The translations under genes were made by a program, and so were the position numbers. This document shows, one piece after another, positions 24,301-30,155 of a stretch of 36,572 nucleotides of DNA. The stretch lies in contig JAFGGO010000065.1 in assembly GCA_016930515.1 (NCBI GenBank), forward strand, positions 1 through 36,572, read 5' to 3'. The stretch comes from Promethearchaeota archaeon (GTDB lineage: Archaea; Asgardarchaeota; Lokiarchaeia; Sigyniarchaeales; SOKP01). The notes below the pieces were generated by a model. It made no database searches and was not told where the DNA came from. It saw nothing but the letters and a program-made list of their open reading frames with translations. Numbering within the stretch: position 1 is the stretch's first letter; each line of letters opens with the position of its first letter.

Positions 24301-25563
24301 TCTATAGCTTGTAATAGTGAGACCACCCGCAGACGACGCTATGCTCTTTAATGCGTCAATTACGGCAGTAAAGATCAAAGTTGATATGCCGTACGATGCG
24401 ATTGTCCCGATTATTGAACCGACGACTCCCATAATTACTCCTTGCAGTAAGAACATCTTGAAAGTCTCGGATTTCGACGCTCCAATCGCTTGGAACATGC
24501 CCGTCTCGTATTCTTGCTCTTTTCTGATGATGTTGAAGATGTTCATCATCAAAATGACAGCAAGAATGAGCGCAATTATGCCAAAGATCATGAATACGGT
24601 AGCGAGGATGCTCATCGTGGTATCAATCATATCAAGACTGTCGGTCTTCAGGTCTTGGGTCTTCCACTCCAATCCGTCGTCAAGATCGTCCAATATATTT
24701 TGAATGTGTTTTGTCACGGAGGAAACTTGATAAATATTGTCTGTTCCAACAACTCCCAGATTATATTCGCCTGCGTGACTTCCAGAGCCGTCAACGAGAG
24801 AATAAGCGTTTGAAATGTTTAAAAATACTCCTGGACCCATGATAGAACCTAAAAAGCTCGATTCTAATCCTTCAGATTCTGTTGTATTTGATGCGTCAAA
24901 ATCTCGAGCCTCTGAGGTATCTCGTATGACTGCAGTAACTGTGTATGCGTCCCATGTTCCCGTGTTATCTTCTTCGTATCCCACTCGGGTTCCGTAATCA
25001 AAGGGCAAGATCCAAACGGTATCTCCCGCTTCAATGTCGTTTCCCAACTCGATTTTGAGAGATTGCGATATGACGACTACCCTGCTGCCCGTTTCGTTAT
25101 CCGTATAATCTAATAATTCTTCTATGGTGGTTCCCCCATTTAACGAATCCAATATGTAGGGCTGTCCTCCCAATTCTCGCTCGTCTGGATTGTCGATGTT
25201 GATGCCGTTAATTTCGGTTTGCGTGCTGTTGTAATATTCCGTGCCGCTATCGGTAGGACTGACTTTAACGTTAAAACCAGTGATACGATATGCCACGGAA
25301 TCGACATGGCTTATACCCTCAATCTGGTCAGTAATATCGATAGGATCAAACCAATTATCGGTTATATTCGCTGGCTTGAATAATACATCCGCAGATCCTA
25401 ACTGCTTGTCAATTGTTTCGACCATCATGACTTCAAAGGAGTCTGAAACAATAGAAACGCCTCCGAACAAGGCAACACTAATGATAAGTGCGATTGCGGT
25501 TAGAAAATAACGAAGCTTGCGTCTTTTCATGTTACGCCATGTAATTTTTAATATTATACCCAT
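21382..25563 (-). CDS. Fused double FtsX/MacB-type ABC permease
   Basis: A 1393-aa membrane protein with two FtsX-type halves. After a first membrane segment (about 17-37) comes an outer domain of about 270 residues. A first FtsX trio follows (about 312-340, 362-398, 420-446), ending in the SIYPSWKASRKPIIECLSP motif. Segments at about 470-490 and 508-533 precede the second half, which has its own first TM (about 560-582), an outer domain of some 650 residues with many N-x-S/T sequons, and a final FtsX trio ending in SSQFPARWAARLNIIDAVRTR. The fusion resembles bacterial FtsX-like permeases with ten membrane segments. The substrate is unknown; export or extraction of a lipid or peptide is the family norm. 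It heads the operon with two ATPases and TetR. The ATG at 25563 gives the expected cytoplasmic RNMKRRKLRYFLTA start, although its ribosome-binding site is weak. Confidence 0.92.
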   Translation of the reverse strand: MGIILKITWRNMKRRKLRYFLTAIALIISVALFGGVSIVSDSFEVMMVETIDKQLGSADVLFKPANITDNWFDPIDITDQIEGISHVDSVAYRITGFNVKVSPTDSGTEYYNSTQTEINGINIDNPDERELGGQPYILDSLNGGTTIEELLDYTDNETGSRVVVISQSLKIELGNDIEAGDTVWILPFDYGTRVGYEEDNTGTWDAYTVTAVIRDTSEARDFDASNTTESEGLESSFLGSIMGPGVFLNISNAYSLVDGSGSHAGEYNLGVVGTDNIYQVSSVTKHIQNILDDLDDGLEWKTQDLKTDSLDMIDTTMSILATVFMIFGIIALILAVILMMNIFNIIRKEQEYETGMFQAIGASKSETFKMFLLQGVIMGVVGSIIGTIASYGISTLIFTAVIDALKSIASSAGGLTITSYRIVLYPVTLISTFVVGLIACILASIYPSWKASRKPIIECLSPIEEKSERVKKHVLRRIIFILLSIGLIAYGIYLLNAPSETHQVISRSGASSGVVTSMFAPVLVLFGIIWFTALCLKPLNKFVVTLFRPYLRKTRLLTEKNILRHRKRTALTFTMIALTTSFLIGMSVMLESIRSGIDTSIGDFMGSDIRVISPTPRIFETGLQSISGVEDVMGVNSVNGQFLIDNTWIGHDSSETDYNETITVRVVDPAKIKEHLRDTTIILPSTATIDSIMDEIESGYNVIIDENLARDYELKVGDVINARLSYGFGYSAIAAGLELNAYNASDMAFTTTLMVSAIISEMQGFATTNLLGLAGQGKQYNAFISWSTYTEKATEDIPGGGTDILLRKKSDTGNQDIDSIQSGWFNFSDIEGFLNNISDIDYYTTRMEYSAIYSNNTLESIKNSVITGVHVNSTGNLRSDIFFGNNSIIARLPGYEGLTMEEVLNTTEKICVVDASFINNSNYKLGDLIYIFPFEFTEAGINAGTSTNFTSIIPYTDNGTIIGVVGDLTNSDNAFLNATSNQNWLAFEITQNFNHRYIKAINVSIETQVNTTVDNIELQALNYYTQTFETLGSINNLTETNNTFNFNLNHLYFNPNSNNLTLRILGYNSTFNEYFKLSIDSLSFGFKNSTHIYDPFNASTLWEPFKIVGIIEAPTLSNFERYSFPFKYPLGNDIGRNSIYISYENARNIVFADYSGSNASYDEVTSVLIHCTNPDTIWMVEFLLGSQLNSFGEEYALRDFRTLVELRNFVFEWYVWIEPGASDETVLDDILSYLEDNGFLVIFSFTRSFMESTFNTMVNLIVFITNSLLLFCIMIAMIGLALHSLLTTMARRREIGMLRSIGLSRSGVTRSISGETYVLAVLGLAVGILAGILQGWLMVDVMPGGGFLAVTFTIPFITIFWLILIVVATVIASSQFPARWAARLNIIDAVRTR

Positions 25564-25650
25564 GTTTTCTTTAACTCTATTTTTTGTTATATTTTTTTGT
25601 ATAAAACATCCAACTGTAAAAATTTGGATTTCAGTTTCAGTTCGTAAATT

Positions 25651-25671
25651 TTATCGAACACTGCACGATAA
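25651..25671. promoter_or_regulatory. Candidate TetR operator, copy 1
   Basis: TTATCG-N9-CGATAA, a perfect 6-bp inverted repeat with spacer AACACTGCA. The whole 21-bp unit is repeated identically 43 bases away. It lies about where transcription should start if the TTTATAAA at 25685-25692 is the TATA box of the leftward operon, so a bound repressor would block initiation. Confidence 0.7.
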
Positions 25672-25684
25672 AAATATGTACGCA

Positions 25685-25692
25685 TTTATAAA
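25685..25692 (-). promoter_or_regulatory. TATA-like box of the ABC operon, between the operator copies
   Basis: TTTATAAA lies between the two operator copies and about 120 bases before the permease ATG. Archaeal initiation about 25 bases downstream would fall inside operator copy 1. The box is palindromic, so a rightward role for the hydrolase gene at 25821 is possible but less suited by distance. Confidence 0.5.
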
Positions 25693-25693
25693 C

Positions 25694-25714
25694 TTATCGA
25701 ACACTGCACGATAA
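25694..25714. promoter_or_regulatory. Candidate TetR operator, copy 2
   Basis: This 21-bp unit is identical to the one at 25651-25671, including the nine-base spacer. The 43-base period is close to four helical turns, placing both sites on the same DNA face. It is also nearest to the divergent hydrolase gene, so it might co-regulate that gene. Confidence 0.7.
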
Positions 25715-25820
25715 GTCTGATATTTTTATTATCTTTAAAAGTCTTGAGGGGTCCAATTATTGAGTGCAAAAAAAGTATCATTCTACCAATCTTTAAAATT
25801 TATAGTTCATTAAAAATTCT

Positions 25821-26675
25821 ATGGAACTATTACAGAAACTTGAAGAACATTTTATTGAAGTAAATGGCGTAAAGCTTCACACAATAATTGTTGGCTCAGG
25901 AAAGCCTATAGTATTACTGCATGGATTCCCCGAATTTTGGTACACATGGAGGACTGTGATAGATGGCCTGAAAGACTCATATAAGCTAATCGTTCCAGAT
26001 CTAAGGGGATATAACCTTTCTGATAAGCCTCAAGGAGTTGAAAATTATACATACGATGTGATTGTTGAGGACATAAAACAATTAAGCGAAAAGTTAAACC
26101 TTGGGAAGTTCACTCTCGTTGGACACGACTGGGGTGGATTTATAAGTTGGGCGTTTGCCGAGCTTCATCCCGAACTTCTAGATCGGGTAATCATTCTTAA
26201 CGCTGCTAATCCTGCTATATTCCTCAAGCATCTTTTAAATAATCCCGCTCAACAAAAAGCCAGTGCGTATACTTACGAGATGGCATCTCCCGAAGGTGCA
26301 AGCAATCTTTTAAAAGACGATTGCGAAATGTTAAAAAAAACGGTATTTTATCTTGCGGCAAATAAGGAGGGCTATACAGAATTCGATAAAGAGCAATATG
26401 TGAAGGCTTGGACTCAACCAGGAGCAATGAGAGCTTCTTCTCTATATTATAGGGCAAACCAGAAAAATTTTAATAAATTAACAGGAATTATTAATATTCC
26501 AACAATGGTTATATGGGCAATGAAGGACATATTCATGCTTCCTGAATTACTCGACGAGTTGCCAGATTATGTAAAAGATTTGAAGGTCATTAGAGTCGAA
26601 AATTCGACCCACTGGATCATGAACGACAACCCTGAAGTTGTGGTTTCAAGCATCCGAAATTATTTGTTAAAATAA
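25821..26675 (+). CDS. Alpha/beta hydrolase, epoxide hydrolase / haloalkane dehalogenase type
   Basis: A 284-aa alpha/beta hydrolase of usual length. The oxyanion loop is HGFPEFW (34-40), the nucleophile motif GHDWGG places Asp at 103, the acid is near D236 (AMKDIF), and the catalytic histidine is H264 (STHWIMND). An Asp nucleophile in GHDWGG with HGFPE is typical of epoxide hydrolases and dehalogenases. The cap domain (about 130-210) contains a YYRA motif where epoxide hydrolases carry a proton-donating Tyr, so epoxide hydrolase is favoured. The gene is divergent from the ABC/TetR operon, with an operator copy about 107 bases upstream. The start ATG is preceded by TTAAAATTTATAG, a TATA-like box about 20 bases away, suggesting a short leader. 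Confidence 0.88.
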   Translation: MELLQKLEEHFIEVNGVKLHTIIVGSGKPIVLLHGFPEFWYTWRTVIDGLKDSYKLIVPDLRGYNLSDKPQGVENYTYDVIVEDIKQLSEKLNLGKFTLVGHDWGGFISWAFAELHPELLDRVIILNAANPAIFLKHLLNNPAQQKASAYTYEMASPEGASNLLKDDCEMLKKTVFYLAANKEGYTEFDKEQYVKAWTQPGAMRASSLYYRANQKNFNKLTGIINIPTMVIWAMKDIFMLPELLDELPDYVKDLKVIRVENSTHWIMNDNPEVVVSSIRNYLLK

Positions 26676-26712
26676 GAGAGAAATTGTAAAAGATCGTAAT
26701 TTTTTAGTACGA

Positions 26713-27148
26713 CTACTTTTTCTCGTTGCTTCCAGTTTCGTAACTTTTTTCAAGCTCAAAATTCCATTCTGTACCATTTTTCTCTTCCCACACATCTCTT
26801 GCAATATATAAAAGAGGCTCATACCATTGATCGATATTCTTTGGCATTTTTATTGGATCGTTTAATACTTCTTGGTAATAAGATTTACCCTTTGCGACTA
26901 TATAACACCTACAATAGAGAAATCCATCAGCAGAGGTCCTGGAATCCCCAGAGTTTCTCATGTATTCTTCTCCATCGAGTTCAAAAAGCACATCGGTCAA
27001 ATATGCTTCAAAATTCTTGATATCCTCTTCATTTAGCATAATAAGTGCCTGATAAAGGTTTCACTGCGAGATCTTCGTATCCTTCTCCTTTATCCAAGGT
27101 TTCAGTATCAACCACATCTATTAAATCCCAAAATTTATCGAGATCCAT
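26713..27148 (-). pseudogene. DUF4240-family gene broken by a frameshift
   Basis: Two overlapping reading frames together make one DUF4240 protein, a family of unknown function. The N-terminal piece starts at ATG 27148 (MDLDKFWDLIDVVDTETL) and stops at 27029 after 39 codons. The continuation lies in the neighbouring frame; read through, it would give a QALIMLNEEDIKNFEAYL helix. It includes an ATG at 27039 and runs to 26713 with the family's ADGFLYCRCYIVAKGKSYYQEVLNDP core. A one-base change near 27040-27065 explains the split. It could be a real mutation, a sequencing error, or translational re-initiation at 27039 (108 aa). No ribosome-binding site precedes 27039. The protein also shows Tyr-Cys-Arg where the family has the Phe-Arg of its YFRxWLI motif. 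Confidence 0.7.
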
Positions 27149-27208
27149 AATTATTTGAAGACTTGATCGTTATTAAGTATAAATACCATATAGAGTAGTT
27201 CTGTACGA

Positions 27209-27580
27209 ATGACAATCGAAAATAAAGTTTCTCATGTCGAACTGCGTTCTATCAAAAAAATGTACGATAAACGTCCTGTTCTCGATAATATCTCTTTTCA
27301 AATAGATAGGGGAACTGTTTTTGGATATATTGGGCCAAATGGGGCGGGAAAAACGACAACTATGAAAATTATCGTTGGATTGATCCAAAATTATGATGGT
27401 AGCGTGCTGATTAATGGCCTGGACACCAAAAAAGACAACAAGGAGTTCCACAAATCCTTGGGATATCTCCCACAAGAATCGGGATTCCAACAATGGAGAA
27501 CGGTAGATCACGCTCTTAAGACATTTGGAAACCTTTCGGGTCTCAATTCCGATAGTTTGGAAGCTCGTATTCAAAAGTAA
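27209..27580 (+). pseudogene. ABC transporter ATPase, N-terminal fragment
   Basis: The 123-aa product has the ABC start (IKKMYDKRPVLDNISFQIDRG), Walker A GPNGAGKTT and Q-loop LGYLPQESG, then ends at GLNSDSLEARIQK. The signature motif, Walker B and switch histidine, roughly half of the usual 220-300 residues, are missing, so it cannot be an ATPase on its own. The stop TAA overlaps the ATG of a truncated permease by one base (TAATG). This fits a deletion that removed the ATPase C-terminus and the permease N-terminus. The string TCAAAAGT at the junction reads sensibly in both original frames. Confidence 0.8.
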
Positions 27581-28201
27581 TGATTATTTTATGGATAGGA
27601 TTGCCTATATTTACTTTATTAATTCGATTTCTCATGAATCCTGATCCTGAGATGGTGCAAGTTATTTCTTCGACTTTTATAACAATCACCGTGCTAACAA
27701 CCCTTCCTGGTGCCCTTGCCTCTATCATGTTAAGTACTACGATTGTAAACGAACGCACCAAGGGAGTGTACGACCTCTTTCTGATAAGAACTGTAAAAAA
27801 ATACGAGTTGGTTCTTGCAAAATATTTTTCTGTTATAATATGCTTGGTAATTACTATCTTGACGATCCTAATTGTAGGGATGGCGTTTGATACGATCCTT
27901 GGAACTACTCTAGATCCATTGCAAGTACTTTACGATAATATAGAATCGCTCGTTATTTCTGCGGCTAGCTTGTCAATATCTTGTTCTATAGGAATCCTTT
28001 TCGGCATGTTGCTTGAATCTGTAGCCGCAGCAGCGATCCTTTCGTATTATATTGGGGGGTCAGCTTTCCGTGATCATAACTCTTCCTCAAGTTTTAGTGC
28101 CAGAATTAAATATGATGGTAATAGCCCCATTAATCGGGATTTTAACTACGGTGATAATGTTATACTTATCAATTTTCCAATTTAAGAAGAAACTAAGTTA
28201 A
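27580..28201 (+). pseudogene. ABC-2 type permease, truncated and frameshifted
   Basis: The first part (from 27580) is the middle of an ABC-2 permease: WIGLPIFTLLIRFLMNPD, TLPGALASIMLSTTIVNERTKGVYDLF (the conserved ABC-2 amphipathic segment) and further membrane helices. Its N-terminal part is lost at the junction with the ATPase fragment. At the run of six G (28054-28059) the frame shifts. Removing one G restores a hydrophobic tail, GQLSVITILPQVLVP then APLIGILTTVIMLYLSIFQF, that ends properly at 28201. Without this, translation yields a hydrophilic nonsense tail ending at 28185. Both defects mark a decayed transporter; the poly-G change could instead be a sequencing error. Confidence 0.8.
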
Positions 28202-28211
28202 ATGCTTTTAA

Positions 28212-28237
28212 TTTCCTATATTTCAAAAAATAGGAAA
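28212..28237. terminator. Inverted repeat followed by T-run (possible terminator)
   Basis: TTTCCTAT (28212-28219) and ATAGGAAA (28230-28237) are perfect 8-bp inverted arms, and a run of twelve T lies about 28 bases downstream (about 28265-28276). It follows the decayed permease gene. The distance from hairpin to T-run is too long for a classical terminator, but the T-run alone can end transcription in archaea. Confidence 0.35.
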
Positions 28238-28350
28238 ATCACCAATTAAAAAATCCGAAAAAGTATTTTTTTTTTTACTTTAATGCTCAAAAATATAAAC
28301 TTGTAAAAATATTATTAGTTTAATTACTATAGAATAATTATCCATAAAAA

Positions 28351-29232
28351 ATGGACAAAAGAGCAATCATCATGGGAAATAACAACTTGAAACTAAAAGT
28401 CGATGTTCACTGCCCAATATGCTCCAAGATGGGTCAAATTCATGTAGAAAACGATTTTGTGAACCAAGTCGAAAGAGGTGTAACTGCCGCAAATATCGCA
28501 CAAGGTCTCGTGTGCGAACATTCGTTCGTGGTATATATAGATCGGAATTTTATCGTCAGGGACAGTTATATATGCGATTTTAAGATCGAAATCCCAGAAA
28601 TCAACATGAAAATTAGCGAAATCGACAATGATTCGCTAGATTTTGACATAGACATTATAAAACTCAATTTACCTCCTTCTGCTCTAGTAAATATCATCCG
28701 TGGAACATTTTATGGAAAAGTAATGGTCATTTTGACAGAATTAGAGCATCTTAAGAGTCATGTTCAGAATTTCTTCAAATACATCACTCAAGACACCTTT
28801 ATTGCTCAGATTTCCTTGATTACGAGACAAGAATACAAGGAAAACAAAAAAGCGTATAAGCATTCTTATGTACTTGACGGGGCTAAGGTATTCAACGATA
28901 GAGATAGGTTTTTCTACTATAAAAACCTTAAAGTGGAACAACAAATAGTAAGGAAGTTTTTCCAAGAATACGACGGCATTTCGAGCTTGATTCTGCTTAA
29001 AAACGAGATTTTAAAAACTTACCAACTATCAGAAGCAATCGTGGAATATAACGATGGACTTGAAGAAAAGGAGGAATTCGTTTCTAAAAAGGTGATAGAA
29101 TACCTTAATTCGCGTTTTAATACGGTGATCCCGCTCCCATATCTCGAATTCTTAGTTGGCATCGTTGAGGGATATTTTGGGCTCGATATCAGAAAACCAA
29201 CTAAAGTAGCGGACTTTCTAGAATTTTTATAA
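28351..29232 (+). CDS. Zinc-knuckle protein with long unrecognised C-terminal region
   Basis: A 293-aa soluble protein whose N-terminal module matches that of the two paralogs bracketing the chemosensory cluster: C21-P-I-C24, then LVC55-E-H57-SFVVYIDRNFIVR. The paralogs have two cysteines before E-H; here there is one. The remaining 220 residues do not resemble their roadblock-like half. They start with an acidic stretch (about 80-105) and continue with mixed strands and helices, including FYGKVMVILTELEHLKS and a terminal alpha-rich part (VIEYLNSRF...LEFLVGIVEGYFGL). The module therefore appears with different C-terminal domains, as a targeting or adaptor unit would. The ATG at 28351 is used; an ATG at 28372 is also possible. 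Function is unknown. Confidence 0.72.
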   Translation: MDKRAIIMGNNNLKLKVDVHCPICSKMGQIHVENDFVNQVERGVTAANIAQGLVCEHSFVVYIDRNFIVRDSYICDFKIEIPEINMKISEIDNDSLDFDIDIIKLNLPPSALVNIIRGTFYGKVMVILTELEHLKSHVQNFFKYITQDTFIAQISLITRQEYKENKKAYKHSYVLDGAKVFNDRDRFFYYKNLKVEQQIVRKFFQEYDGISSLILLKNEILKTYQLSEAIVEYNDGLEEKEEFVSKKVIEYLNSRFNTVIPLPYLEFLVGIVEGYFGLDIRKPTKVADFLEFL

Positions 29233-29353
29233 TATGATTTGATTATTCTAATTGTATTTTTCTAGCTTTATAGGTACTAGTTAATATAGTGAAAGATTAA
29301 TTAATGATTTTATCTAGTTAAGCTTATCTTTAAAAATATCCAAATTGGTACTA

Positions 29354-30100
29354 ATGGCCGAAATTTTAACGCTTGAATTGATGATTGGAGGAATACTTAG
29401 CTTACTTTATGTTATCGTGACGACTATAACGGGGAGCCTAATAATCTCAAAATATTTTAAATACAAGGAAAAAGCTTTCCTCTATATAGGGATTGCCACT
29501 GTAGGAATTTCGAGCCCCTGGTGGCCTTCTACTCTATCATTTTTCTCAATCTTGTTTACCCAAGAAAGACTCGCCCAAGAAGTGTATTTCATCGTTGGAG
29601 TCTCATTCATACCTGTTTTTGCCTTTTTTTGGATTTTAGGGTTAAATATACTGGTTTTTAATGGAAAAAATAAGATTTTAATTGGAGTAGTTTTTATTCT
29701 TTTTTGCATCGTTGAAATCGCTTTTTTTACCATCCTTATCATAGATCCGTCCCAAATAGGGAGCTTGGCAGGTCCTGTTGATGTTTTATATAACCCTTTT
29801 ATAATGAGTATCTTGGGAATTCTCATTTTTATCGTACTCGCAACCGGTCTTGTTTTTTCCACTCGCTCTCTAAAATCAAGTAATCCCGAAATTCAGGCAA
29901 AAGGTAAAGTACTGACAATAGCCTTCTTGATATGGGGCGCATGTGCACATGTTGACGCTATTTTTGCCCTCCCTATTCCATTATTGTTGGTGTTGAGAGG
30001 TCTTTTAATTCTTACTGCTATGCAATTTTATATTGGGTGGATTTTGCCAGAATTTTCGAAAAAGGTTTTGAAAAAAATAGGATTGTTGAACGCACCTTAA
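29354..30100 (+). CDS. Seven-TM membrane protein, unknown function
   Basis: A 248-aa protein with seven predicted hydrophobic helices (about 5-30, 40-62, 73-100, 107-130, 145-168, 182-203, 208-228) and short loops, including a cytoplasmic basic end (SKKVLKK). The size and arrangement resemble a group of small 7-TM proteins repeated in Asgard genomes, but no family motif is certain. There is no retinal-binding lysine in a clear final-helix position, so I do not call it a rhodopsin. The ATG at 29354 is used in place of an in-frame TTG three codons upstream. The gene stands alone and converges on the SIR2-TPR gene. Confidence 0.75.
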   Translation: MAEILTLELMIGGILSLLYVIVTTITGSLIISKYFKYKEKAFLYIGIATVGISSPWWPSTLSFFSILFTQERLAQEVYFIVGVSFIPVFAFFWILGLNILVFNGKNKILIGVVFILFCIVEIAFFTILIIDPSQIGSLAGPVDVLYNPFIMSILGILIFIVLATGLVFSTRSLKSSNPEIQAKGKVLTIAFLIWGACAHVDAIFALPIPLLLVLRGLLILTAMQFYIGWILPEFSKKVLKKIGLLNAP

Positions 30101-30127
30101 AACAATAAGTTAAATATTTAGTGAATT

Positions 30128-30137
30128 AAAAAAAAAA
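30128..30137 (-). terminator. T-run terminator of the SIR2-TPR gene
   Basis: Ten A on the plus strand give a ten-base T-run on the minus strand, about 20 bases after the stop of the leftward SIR2-TPR gene. This is typical of archaeal T-tract termination. No strong stem precedes it. Confidence 0.45.
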
Positions 30138-30155
30138 GGTTAAGTTGAATTACCT

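Noticed and set aside
24317..24813. Overlapping open frames of 107-128 codons on the plus strand
   Set aside because: They are antisense to the permease membrane segments, have low-complexity composition and no ribosome-binding site.
29354..30100. Call of a microbial rhodopsin from the 7-TM layout
   Set aside because: The retinal-binding lysine motif of the last helix and the usual helix-C carboxylates are not seen.
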